Source: Roseburia sp. (GTDB lineage: Bacteria > Bacillota > Clostridia > Lachnospirales > Lachnospiraceae). From it: a DNA stretch of 64,000 nucleotides. The notes under the pieces are model-generated. The model did not search any database and was not told the DNA's origin. It worked only from the letters and a program-made list of their open reading frames with translations. The DNA is taken from contig JAGBEG010000011.1 in NCBI GenBank assembly GCA_017937095.1, positions 108,438 through 172,437 of the forward strand, read 5' to 3'. This document shows, in pieces, positions 7,333 through 15,386 of this stretch (its first letter is position 1; every line of letters begins with the position of its first letter). A program made the position numbers and the translations under genes.

Positions 7333-8133
7333 ATGAAAAAGAATGGATTTGCCGCATTCTTACGGCGGAAACAATATGTCATTGCTGGTGCAATCGTGGT
7401 CGTTGCGGCGGTTGCGACAACTGTAATCTACAGCAGCAATCAGGAGCAGGAGCGCAAGCAGATGGAGGCGGAGCTGGCGCAGGAACAGAACGAAGCCGAG
7501 CCGCAGGCGGTCGCTGCGACAGAGGAAAAGGACGAGACAGCGCAGGCGTCCGCGGTGATTCCGCCGGAGCAGGATAAGAGCACCGAAACAGCGCAGAGTG
7601 CAGAGAGCACCGGACAGACAGAGGGAACGGAGAGTACCGAGACCGCGGAGATTGAAGGCGCAGAGGAAGCGGCCGAAGAGAGCGTTGCAACCGGCGCGAC
7701 GGGAAGCACGCTGCATTTTGCACCGGAGGATGGAATGATGTGGCCGATGAAGGGAAACGTCATCCTCAATTACAGCATGGATTCCACGGTATATTTCGCG
7801 ACGCTCGATCAGTATAAGTACAATCCGGCAGTCATTATCAAAGGAGAGATCAACGACAAGGTCTATTCTGTGGCAAAGGGACAGGTTTTGGAGATTTCCA
7901 ATAACGAGGTGACCGGCTGCACGATGACAGTGGATCTGGGTGACGGCTATCACGCCGTATACGGGCAGCTCAAGGAGCCGAATTTTAAAGAGGGCGATTA
8001 TGTAGAGTCTGGTCATGTACTGGGCTACGTTGCAGAGCCGACAAAATATTTTTCCGTGGAGGGAAGCAATCTTTATTTTGCACTGCAGAAGGACGGGCAG
8101 CCTGTTGATCCGGTAGAATTTTTTGAGTCATAA
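7333..8133 (+). CDS. spoIIQ: SpoIIQ-like degenerate M23 peptidase
   Basis: The 266-residue protein has a TM segment (YVIAGAIVVVAAVATTVIY) after a short basic cytoplasmic tail. A long Glu/Ala/Thr-rich linker follows to about residue 120, then a C-terminal LytM/M23 fold. The fold is recognisable from VYSVAKGQV, TVDLGDGYHAVYGQL, VESGHVLGYVAEP and NLYFALQKDGQPVDP. The zinc motifs are lost: the first HxxxD position reads around KYNPAVIIKG and the HxH position reads NLYFAL. So it is probably a structural partner, as SpoIIQ is in Bacillus, rather than an active peptidase. It sits directly after spoIID and has its own sigma-F-like promoter. Confidence 0.82.
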   Translation: MKKNGFAAFLRRKQYVIAGAIVVVAAVATTVIYSSNQEQERKQMEAELAQEQNEAEPQAVAATEEKDETAQASAVIPPEQDKSTETAQSAESTGQTEGTESTETAEIEGAEEAAEESVATGATGSTLHFAPEDGMMWPMKGNVILNYSMDSTVYFATLDQYKYNPAVIIKGEINDKVYSVAKGQVLEISNNEVTGCTMTVDLGDGYHAVYGQLKEPNFKEGDYVESGHVLGYVAEPTKYFSVEGSNLYFALQKDGQPVDPVEFFES

Positions 8134-8163
8134 AAGATATGTGCACGGATAGACACATGCTTC

Positions 8164-8192
8164 TTGAATATGGCGGCATTCTTCTTTATAAT
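8164..8192 (+). promoter_or_regulatory. Sigma-70-type promoter for the GGDEF gene
   Basis: TTGAAT (8164-8169), a 17-base spacer and TATAAT (8187-8192). The start codon is 31 bases further on, with GGAGGAATC between. Confidence 0.75.
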
Positions 8193-8223
8193 AAGGTAAA
8201 ATCCGGTAAGGAGGAATCGTCAC

Positions 8224-9843
8224 ATGGAATTTGGAGAATACAACGAGGCAGTCAACGTCTGGGTTGGCGAGGTGCTGCGCAACCGCGGCGTCAACGCGCA
8301 GCTTACACTGAAATATTGCCTCGATATTGAGGAATACGCGGCAAAGACAGACGATGCGAAACTGTTGGGCTTCGCTTATTACTACAGTGGAGAGACCTAT
8401 TACCTGTTAAACGACGGTGAGGGTCTTTTCCGCCGTATTACAAAGGCGATTACGTATCTTGACCAGGCGGGGCAGTGGGACATGGTCGCGCGTGCCTATA
8501 ATATTATGGCGATTACCTCACAGAGCAGAGGAAATGCGCCGATTGCCATGGATTATTACCTTACCGGACTGGAGTATTGCAGAAAGCATCACCTTACTGC
8601 GGAAGAAAATATCATCAACTTAAATTTCGGCACACTTTATCTGGTGAACGGACAGTGGACCGAGGCGCAGAAATATTTTGAAAAAGTGGCGCGTTATGTG
8701 CAGGACGATAAGGAAACAGAGAACTATTACAGTTTGATGTGCTGTATTGAAATCAGCCTTGGCAGGTGCTTTTTGCAGAGGGAACAACCCAACCGGGCAC
8801 AGCAGGAGCTGGAGCATCTGGACGGGTATATGGAGCATCTGGAAAAACCGGAGCAGATTGCGGTACTCTGCTTTAAAGCTGAATTTTACCATCAGGCAGG
8901 GCGCATTACGCTGCGCGACGAGTGTATCCGGCAGATTCATCAAATGGTGGGCATGGATATGGCAGTCATGGATCTTTTCGACGATATCTATGGGCTGTGC
9001 GAGCTGCTGTTGGAGATTGACAATGAAGAGGTATTCTGGGACATTATAAATATTCTGGAAAAATTGACGAAAAACGCCAATATTGTGAACTTACAGCGGA
9101 GAATTATTTCTCTTAAAATCATATATTACAGGCGGCATGATGAGAATGAAAAGTATCTGGCTGCTGCGGGAACATATTACGAGCTGTCGGAGGCGATGGA
9201 GCGCGAGAACCGTTATATGGTAGCGAATATGCTGGCGGTCAGAAGCTCTTTGGAGCAGGCAAATGCAAAGCGCCGCGAGGTCGAGAAGGCAAATGAAAGG
9301 CTTCTTGAAAAGTCGGAGACCGATCCGCTGACGCATCTGGCGAACCGTTTCCGTTTAAATGATCACACGGAACAGGCGTTTGAGCAGGCGCTGGCGGCAG
9401 GAACGCCGTTTGCGGTGGAAATTCTGGATATTGATTATTTCAAGGAATATAACGACAATTATGGACATCAGGCAGGAGACGGCTGTCTTCTGGCGATTGC
9501 GCAGGAACTGCAGCGGATGCAGGGGAATCGCATTTTCTGCGCGAGATACGGCGGCGACGAGTTCATTATTATTTATGAGCGGATGACGAAGGAAGAGGTG
9601 TACGCAGAAGCGGGGCGGCTTCGGGAGCGCGTGCTTGCCCGCCGGGTCACACATGCATACTCTAAGGCGCTTCCCGTGGTGACGATTTCACAGGGAATCT
9701 GCTGGGGGATCCCGGAGAAGGAAAACCGAAGCTGGGATTTCCTTCATGCGGCGGATGCGATGCTCTACCGCGTGAAAAAACGCAGCCGCAACGATATTTC
9801 CATGGGCCGTCTGGACGGCTCCGAGATCAAATGCGGGGATTAG
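8224..9843 (+). CDS. TPR-repeat diguanylate cyclase (GGDEF)
   Basis: The 539-residue soluble protein has about 330 residues of TPR-like helical repeats (ARAYNIMAITSQSRG, INLNFGTLYLVNGQWTEAQKYFEK) and a coiled stretch (LEQANAKRREVEKANERLLEK). A complete GGDEF domain starts at TDPLTHLANR (about 365) with YGGDEF near 440. It should make cyclic di-GMP from GTP in the cytoplasm. The RxxD inhibitory site before GGDEF is absent (RIFC there), so product inhibition may be weak. It has its own promoter. The signal sensed through the TPR part is unknown. Confidence 0.9.
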   Translation: MEFGEYNEAVNVWVGEVLRNRGVNAQLTLKYCLDIEEYAAKTDDAKLLGFAYYYSGETYYLLNDGEGLFRRITKAITYLDQAGQWDMVARAYNIMAITSQSRGNAPIAMDYYLTGLEYCRKHHLTAEENIINLNFGTLYLVNGQWTEAQKYFEKVARYVQDDKETENYYSLMCCIEISLGRCFLQREQPNRAQQELEHLDGYMEHLEKPEQIAVLCFKAEFYHQAGRITLRDECIRQIHQMVGMDMAVMDLFDDIYGLCELLLEIDNEEVFWDIINILEKLTKNANIVNLQRRIISLKIIYYRRHDENEKYLAAAGTYYELSEAMERENRYMVANMLAVRSSLEQANAKRREVEKANERLLEKSETDPLTHLANRFRLNDHTEQAFEQALAAGTPFAVEILDIDYFKEYNDNYGHQAGDGCLLAIAQELQRMQGNRIFCARYGGDEFIIIYERMTKEEVYAEAGRLRERVLARRVTHAYSKALPVVTISQGICWGIPEKENRSWDFLHAADAMLYRVKKRSRNDISMGRLDGSEIKCGD

Positions 9844-9873
9844 AGGAAACTTTTTTGAAACAGGGCATAGAAT

Positions 9874-10050
9874 ATACTGTAACGGAAAATCCGCAATCGA
9901 ATTTTTACATTTCAACAAATGCGCAGTAATACCGGAAGGTTACAGTATGGGTGATGTACGTTTCTGTCGATTGCTTCTTATATGAGTATTGCCCGAAACC
10001 TGCATGGGTTTGGGGTTACATAGACATAGACGGAAGTGTGACCTTTCGGG
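9874..10050 (+). other. Intergenic region with two structured elements
   Basis: The gap after the GGDEF gene holds a perfect 10-bp inverted repeat, ATACTGTAAC (9874-9883) and GTTACAGTAT (9939-9948). After it is a foldable element at 9992-10050: outer arms CCCGAAA/TTTCGGG, inner arms GGTTACA/TGTGACC, and a small AAACC-TGCAT-GGGTTT hairpin. I do not recognise a known riboswitch. It lies upstream of the helicase promoter, so it is not part of the helicase leader if that promoter is used. Confidence 0.4.
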
Positions 10051-10071
10051 AATGGATCATATGCATTTTCC

Positions 10072-10100
10072 TTGACAAATCAAGGCCGCCGTGCTATGAT
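10072..10100 (+). promoter_or_regulatory. Consensus-like promoter of the DEAD-box helicase gene
   Basis: TTGACA (10072-10077), a 17-base spacer and TATGAT (10095-10100). Transcription would begin about 30 bases before the ATG at 10139. Confidence 0.85.
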
Positions 10101-10138
10101 TCAACATACTGCGCACACGCGTGGTGGAAAGGAAACAG

Positions 10139-11731
10139 ATGGAGACAGTTAGATTTGACGAATTAGAGTTATATCCCCAGGTGCTGCGTGCAATTGCAGA
10201 GATGGGGTTTGAGGAGGCGACGCCGATCCAGAGCCAGGCGATTCCGGTGGTGATGTCCGGCGTGGATGTGATTGGACAGGCACAGACCGGAACCGGGAAA
10301 ACGGCGTCCTTTGGTATTCCGGTTCTGCACAAGGTTGACCCGAACAGCAGGAAGACACAGGTGATTATTCTTTCTCCGACGCGAGAGCTTGCCATTCAGG
10401 TGGCGGATGAGATCCGTAAGCTGGCGAAATATCTGCATGGGGTCAAGGTGCTTCCGGTGTACGGAGGACAGGAGATCGGCAGGCAGATTAAGGCGCTCAA
10501 AGGCGGGGCACAGATTATTGTGGGAACGCCGGGGCGTGTGATGGATCACCTTCGCAGAAAGACGATCCGCTGTGAGGCGGTCCATACCGTCGTGCTCGAT
10601 GAGGCGGACGAGATGCTCAATATGGGGTTCCGCGAGGACATCGAGACAATCTTAGAATATATTCCGGCAGAAGGGCGTCAGACGGTGCTTTTCTCAGCGA
10701 CGATGCCAAAGCCCATTTTGGAGATTACCAAGAAGTACCAGCATGATGCGGTCACGATCAAGGTCGTTAAGAAGGAGCTGACTGTGCCGAGCATCGAGCA
10801 GTATTACTATGATGTGAAGCGCAGCGATAAGGTCGAGGTTCTGACAAGGCTTCTGGATTACTACAACCCGAAGCTCTCCCTTGTGTTCTGCAATACAAAG
10901 CGCATGGTGGATGAGCTTGCCGAGGATTTGAAGGGACGGGGCTATTTTGCGGAGGGTCTGCACGGTGATATGAAGCAGTCGCAGCGCGACCGCGTGATGA
11001 AGGGCTTCCGTACCGGAAAGACGGAGATTCTGATCGCGACCGATGTTGCGGCGCGCGGGATCGATGTGGATGACGTTGAAGCGGTGTTCAATTATGATAT
11101 TCCGCAGGATGACGAGTACTATGTGCACCGTATCGGACGAACGGGACGCGCAGGACGAACCGGACGTGCCTTTACGTTCGTGAAGGGCAAGGAAGTCTAT
11201 AAGCTCAAGGATATCATGCGCTACTGCAAGACCAAGATCGTAGCAATGCCGATTCCGTCCACTGACGATGTGGCACAGATCAAGGCAGAGAAGGTCATGG
11301 ACGAGATCGGAAGAATCATCGACGAGGAGAATCTCAAGGATATGATCGACATGATCGAGCGTCAGGTCAATGCATCAGATTACACCGCGATGGATATTGC
11401 CGCGGCATTTTTGAAGCAGGCGCTCGGACAGGTCAATCTGGATCGCGATGACGACGGTGAATATGACTTTGACAATACCGGTGCGGAGGAGGGAATGGTA
11501 CGCCTCTTCATCAATATCGGTAAGAAAGACCGTGTCAAGCCGGGCGATATTTTGGGCGCCATTGCCGGAGAGTCCGGTATGCCGGGTAAGCTGGTGGGCG
11601 CGATTGACATGTATGACAAGTATACGTTTGTGGAGGTTCCGAGGGAGTACGGAAGAGAGGTGCTCGAGGGTATGAAGAACGCACGTATCAAAGGGCGTTC
11701 TGTCAGTATGGAACCGGCAAATCAAAAGTAG
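10139..11731 (+). CDS. DEAD-box ATP-dependent RNA helicase (CsdA/DbpA-like)
   Basis: The 530-residue helicase has all core motifs in order: Q motif (GFEEATPIQSQAIP), AQTGTGKT (about 48), PTRELAIQ, GTPGRVMDHL, DEAD (about 155), SAT (about 187), VFCNTK, ATDVAARGIDV and HRIGRTGRAGRTGRA (about 330). The C-terminal 75 residues match a DbpA-type RNA-binding domain (VRLFINIGKKDRVKPGDILGAIAGE). Such proteins unwind short RNA duplexes in ribosome assembly and RNA decay, and are often cold-induced. ATG 10139 follows AAAGGAAACAG. An upstream in-frame GTG at 10121 lacks a ribosome-binding site and is rejected. Confidence 0.95.
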   Translation: METVRFDELELYPQVLRAIAEMGFEEATPIQSQAIPVVMSGVDVIGQAQTGTGKTASFGIPVLHKVDPNSRKTQVIILSPTRELAIQVADEIRKLAKYLHGVKVLPVYGGQEIGRQIKALKGGAQIIVGTPGRVMDHLRRKTIRCEAVHTVVLDEADEMLNMGFREDIETILEYIPAEGRQTVLFSATMPKPILEITKKYQHDAVTIKVVKKELTVPSIEQYYYDVKRSDKVEVLTRLLDYYNPKLSLVFCNTKRMVDELAEDLKGRGYFAEGLHGDMKQSQRDRVMKGFRTGKTEILIATDVAARGIDVDDVEAVFNYDIPQDDEYYVHRIGRTGRAGRTGRAFTFVKGKEVYKLKDIMRYCKTKIVAMPIPSTDDVAQIKAEKVMDEIGRIIDEENLKDMIDMIERQVNASDYTAMDIAAAFLKQALGQVNLDRDDDGEYDFDNTGAEEGMVRLFINIGKKDRVKPGDILGAIAGESGMPGKLVGAIDMYDKYTFVEVPREYGREVLEGMKNARIKGRSVSMEPANQK

Positions 11732-11751
11732 ATTTAATTTTTGCACGATGA

Positions 11752-11777
11752 GGCTGCCTATAAGGGCAGCCCTTTTC
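11752..11777 (+). terminator. Rho-independent terminator after the helicase gene
   Basis: GGCTGCC and GGCAGCC form a hairpin with a 6-base loop, followed by CTTTTCTTC. Confidence 0.85.
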
Positions 11778-11920
11778 TTCATCAAATCTTAATCATTTCC
11801 CGCCTTTTAACTTCATAAAAAATCCGATACAATAAGACCGTGATCATAGCAGCGCATTTGAAAGATGCAGCGCATCCATAGGCGCGGCGCATCTCCATGA
11901 CGCGCAGAAAAGAGGAAACA

Positions 11921-12616
11921 ATGTACAACATACTGGTATGTGACGATGAAAAGGATATTGTAGCCGCGTTGAAAATCTATCTGACAGCGGACGGCTATCA
12001 GGTATTTGAGGCATATAGCGGAAGGGAAGCCGTAGATATATTAAATAAGGAAGAAATCCATCTCGTTCTCATGGATATTATGATGCCGGAGATGGACGGA
12101 ATCTCTGCGATGGTGAAAATCCGCGAGACGAGCAATGTGCCCGTTATCCTTCTGACCGCCAAGAGCGAGGATACGGATAAGATTCTCGGGCTTACGATGG
12201 GAGCGGATGACTATGTGACGAAGCCCTTCAATCCGGTCGAGCTTCAGGCGCGGGTCAAATCCCAGCTCAGGCGGTATATGCTGCTTGGCGGCGGCAATAT
12301 TAAGGAAGAGAAGGAGGATGTCCTCTGTATCGGCGGCATTGAACTGTGCGACCGGACGAAGAGCGTCACACTGGACGGAGAACCCGTATCGCTGACGCGG
12401 ACGGAGTACGATATTTTAAAGCTTCTGATGGAGCATCCGGGACAGGTATTCTCACCGAATCAGATTTATGAGAACGTCTGGCAGGACAACCCCTACGGCA
12501 CGGAAAATACGGTCGCGGTACATATCAGACATCTCAGGGAAAAAGTAGAATACAACCCGGCGGAGCCGCGTTACTTAAAGGTCGTGTGGGGACGGGGCTA
12601 CAAGATCGAGGCATAG
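11921..12616 (+). CDS. OmpR/PhoB-family response regulator
   Basis: The protein of about 231 residues has a receiver domain with acidic pocket DDEKD, phospho-acceptor Asp in LVLMDIMMPEMDG (about 51), conserved Thr (LLTAKS) and Lys (YVTKPFNP). It is followed by a winged-helix DNA-binding domain (LTRTEYDILKLLMEHPGQVFSPNQIYENVW, abbreviated here as one block near 165-195). ATG 11921 is preceded by AGAGGAAACA. The partner kinase follows 70 bp downstream. The upstream gap has AT-rich promoter-like sequence but no clear hexamers. Confidence 0.93.
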   Translation: MYNILVCDDEKDIVAALKIYLTADGYQVFEAYSGREAVDILNKEEIHLVLMDIMMPEMDGISAMVKIRETSNVPVILLTAKSEDTDKILGLTMGADDYVTKPFNPVELQARVKSQLRRYMLLGGGNIKEEKEDVLCIGGIELCDRTKSVTLDGEPVSLTRTEYDILKLLMEHPGQVFSPNQIYENVWQDNPYGTENTVAVHIRHLREKVEYNPAEPRYLKVVWGRGYKIEA

Positions 12617-12686
12617 CCCGGTGTGCTTCAAGGAGCGGGAGAAGAGCCGGAAGAAATGAACTCCGTCGGAGAAAGGGGAGAGGAAC

Positions 12687-15239
12687 TTGAAGAAAACACA
12701 GGAAGAAAAGAAGAGGAATCGAAAAGGCTCTGCGGGGGCAAAGCTTGCAGCATGGATTGGTATTACAACTTCTGCGGTGGTCTTTCTTGGAGGCGTCCTT
12801 GGAGTATTTGTGATGGAGGACGCGGGAGTGTATGAGACGACGAAGGAGGACTTCCGTGAGCAGGTGTTTGAGGGTGTTGCCGGCCATTACGCAGTCAGAG
12901 CGCTTGATAATATGAAAAATCCGGATAAAAATACGTGGAATGATACGAATTACCGCTATGGAATCATTAAAGCGGAGAAAATTGACGACCTTGATCTGAA
13001 TGACGAGAGCATTTATGTCGCCCGTAATTTTACCGGGGAAGTCACGCCGGGGAAGCTTTACATGCAATCCTACGATATCGGTGAGAATACGCAGTTTTCT
13101 TATTCCGGTACGCTGTGGGGCGGGTATGGCATATATGAACAGGACGTAAGTTATACGACGAGCGAACTTCTCTATGCGACGTTTTATAATGAGGACGACG
13201 GAATTTTCTATTATGAGGCGGGCGGCGAATTTTTCCCGGTCAAAAATGTCAGCTTTATGCAGGAGGCAGCCGGGGAGACACTCTCCTATGATTTCTGTTA
13301 CGATTATGAGCGGGGGATGTATCGCAATCTCACAGCGGAGAGTGCTGCGGAACAAGTGCAGGCGGCAGACGAAACGGCAGCCGGGGAGGCGGCGATAACC
13401 GGGGAAGAGACGGCAGAAGAAGCGCAGATGACAACGGATGCCATGCGGTCATCGGCGGGGGCGCAGACGGAGAATGCGGAAAGCGAAGAAATTTTGACGG
13501 GAGATTTTCTGACATTCGATATGCTGGCCGGTACAGGATGGGAACCGGATACCTGGGCGTATGTGGTACTGGACAATCAAAAGCTCGCAAATGACGGCAT
13601 TCAGATTCGCCGGACGAATAACGAAGAGATGAAGGGCAGAGAGATTTCGAAGGAAACAGACTACGAACTTGACAGCGACGGACTATTTCTGAATATCAAT
13701 CATACCGGGAACGATGATAGTGAGCGCTACTGGGTTGTCTCAATTCTGCCGGAGAAAGTTCCTTTTGGGTGGAGCAGCGATCTGTTCGTACAGGCGAATG
13801 CCATCGTCACGATTGCCTATGGTCTGCGCTATGCGGTTTATCCGATTCTGGCAGCGGTGCTTGCGATTGGAATCTTCTGCTTCGTGTGGCTGATCCGCGC
13901 TGCCGGGCAGAGGAGAGGAACGGAGGAGATTGTGGCGACGTGGCTTGACCGTATGCCGTTTGATCTGTACCTTGGCTTTGCAGTCGTGGCAGAAAGTTTT
14001 CTGGTGCTGTTGTTGTCTAATATGAGTTATCGGATCGGCAGCATTCCGGGATATGCCGCGATACTGTTTCTGCTCTGTTGTATGGGCTGGGTATTGCTCC
14101 TGTCCATTCTTACGTTTGCGGTGAGGGTTAAGCTTGGAACGTGGTGGAAAAACACAATATGCTATCGGATTATTAGAATAATTTGCAACTTATTAAAGAT
14201 AGCAGCGGAAAATATAGGCTTATTTGGCAAGTCAATATTGATTTTTGGCGTAATTACAATGATTGATTTGTTTTTCCTGGGCATTCTTTGGAGCGACACG
14301 GGGGTTTTCGTCTGGATGCTTCTTAAGATAGCAGAGTTTGCGCTGCTTTTCTGGGGCGTGGTACAGATGCAGCGGCTGAAAGAGGGCGGCGAACGGCTTG
14401 CCGAGGGCGACATGAACCACCGGATAGACACGGGGAAAATGTATTGGGAATTTAAGAACCATGCAGAGAATCTGAACAGTATCAGCGACGGTATGGCAAA
14501 AGCGGTAGATGAGCGTATGAAGAGCGAGCGCTTTAAAACAGAATTGATTACAAATGTCTCGCATGATATCAAAACGCCGTTGACCTCGATTGTCAATTAT
14601 GTGGATCTGCTGGGGAAGGTGGAATTATCCAACGAGACGGCGGTCGGCTACCTCGAGGTCTTAGAGCGGCAGTCGGGGCGGCTGAAAAAGCTGATTGAAG
14701 ACTTGATCGAGGCGTCCAAGGCGTCCACGGGCAATCTCGCCGTGCATCTGGAAAAGCTGGAGGCGGGCGTGTCCATGGTGCAGACCATCGGGGAATTTGA
14801 CGAGAAGCTAAAGGCGAACGAGCTTGAACTTAAGATCGTAAAGCCGGAAGAGCCGGTGTATATCATGGCGGATGCAAGGCATTTGTGGCGCGTGATAGAC
14901 AATCTGATGAACAATATCTGTAAATATGCGCAGCCGGGAACGCGCGTATACATTAATCTCGAGACGGAGGGGACGAAGGCAATGCTTATCTTCCGCAACA
15001 CGTCGCGCTGCCCGCTCAACATCTCGAGCGAAGAACTGATGGAGCGGTTCGTCCGCGGTGACAGTTCCCGCAACACGGAGGGAAGCGGGCTTGGAATCTC
15101 CATTGCAAAAAGTCTGATGGAGCTGATGGGCGGAACCTTTGAACTGTATGTGGACGGTGATCTGTTCAAGGTCGTGATTGGATTTGACGCGGTTTTGGGA
15201 GGACTTCCCGAAAAAGAGAATGAAAATATAACCACGTAA
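12687..15239 (+). CDS. Sensor histidine kinase with large extracellular domain
   Basis: This 850-residue membrane kinase has an N-terminal TM helix (AAWIGITTSAVVFLGGVLGV) and an extracellular region of about 340 residues with an Ala/Glu-rich insert near 220-270. A cluster of about five TM helices runs from AIVTIAYGLRYAVYPILAA to VWMLLKIAEFALLFWGVVQM. A HAMP-like stretch (LAEGDMNHRI), HisKA (NVSHDIKTPLTSIVNYVDLL, His near 630) and HATPase_c (DNLMNNICKYA; GSGLGISIAKSL) follow. TTG 12687 is chosen because GGGGAGAGGAAC precedes it. It pairs with the adjacent response regulator. A terminator follows. Confidence 0.92.
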   Translation: MKKTQEEKKRNRKGSAGAKLAAWIGITTSAVVFLGGVLGVFVMEDAGVYETTKEDFREQVFEGVAGHYAVRALDNMKNPDKNTWNDTNYRYGIIKAEKIDDLDLNDESIYVARNFTGEVTPGKLYMQSYDIGENTQFSYSGTLWGGYGIYEQDVSYTTSELLYATFYNEDDGIFYYEAGGEFFPVKNVSFMQEAAGETLSYDFCYDYERGMYRNLTAESAAEQVQAADETAAGEAAITGEETAEEAQMTTDAMRSSAGAQTENAESEEILTGDFLTFDMLAGTGWEPDTWAYVVLDNQKLANDGIQIRRTNNEEMKGREISKETDYELDSDGLFLNINHTGNDDSERYWVVSILPEKVPFGWSSDLFVQANAIVTIAYGLRYAVYPILAAVLAIGIFCFVWLIRAAGQRRGTEEIVATWLDRMPFDLYLGFAVVAESFLVLLLSNMSYRIGSIPGYAAILFLLCCMGWVLLLSILTFAVRVKLGTWWKNTICYRIIRIICNLLKIAAENIGLFGKSILIFGVITMIDLFFLGILWSDTGVFVWMLLKIAEFALLFWGVVQMQRLKEGGERLAEGDMNHRIDTGKMYWEFKNHAENLNSISDGMAKAVDERMKSERFKTELITNVSHDIKTPLTSIVNYVDLLGKVELSNETAVGYLEVLERQSGRLKKLIEDLIEASKASTGNLAVHLEKLEAGVSMVQTIGEFDEKLKANELELKIVKPEEPVYIMADARHLWRVIDNLMNNICKYAQPGTRVYINLETEGTKAMLIFRNTSRCPLNISSEELMERFVRGDSSRNTEGSGLGISIAKSLMELMGGTFELYVDGDLFKVVIGFDAVLGGLPEKENENITT

Positions 15240-15248
15240 TAGATTTAA

Positions 15249-15298
15249 AAGCGGAGTTTTTAGACAAAAGCGATTTTTCTGAAAACTCCGCTTGTTTT
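15249..15298 (+). terminator. Terminator after the sensor kinase gene
   Basis: AAGCGGAGTTTT and AAAACTCCGCTT form a 12-bp stem around a 21-base loop, followed by GTTTTAT. Confidence 0.75.
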
Positions 15299-15312
15299 AT
15301 GACAAAAAAGCA

Positions 15313-15341
15313 TTGATTTCACAAAAAACCTCTGTTACAAT
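15313..15341 (+). promoter_or_regulatory. Promoter of the VanW-domain gene
   Basis: TTGATT (15313-15318), a 17-base spacer and TACAAT (15336-15341), 45 bases before the ATG. Confidence 0.7.
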
Positions 15342-15386
15342 GCAAAAAAGAAATGAAGGGAACGAGTTACATTCGGAGGAAGAGTT

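Noticed and set aside
10121-10138. GTG start extension of the helicase
   Set aside because: It lies upstream of the good ribosome-binding site for ATG 10139 and adds residues not typical of the family.
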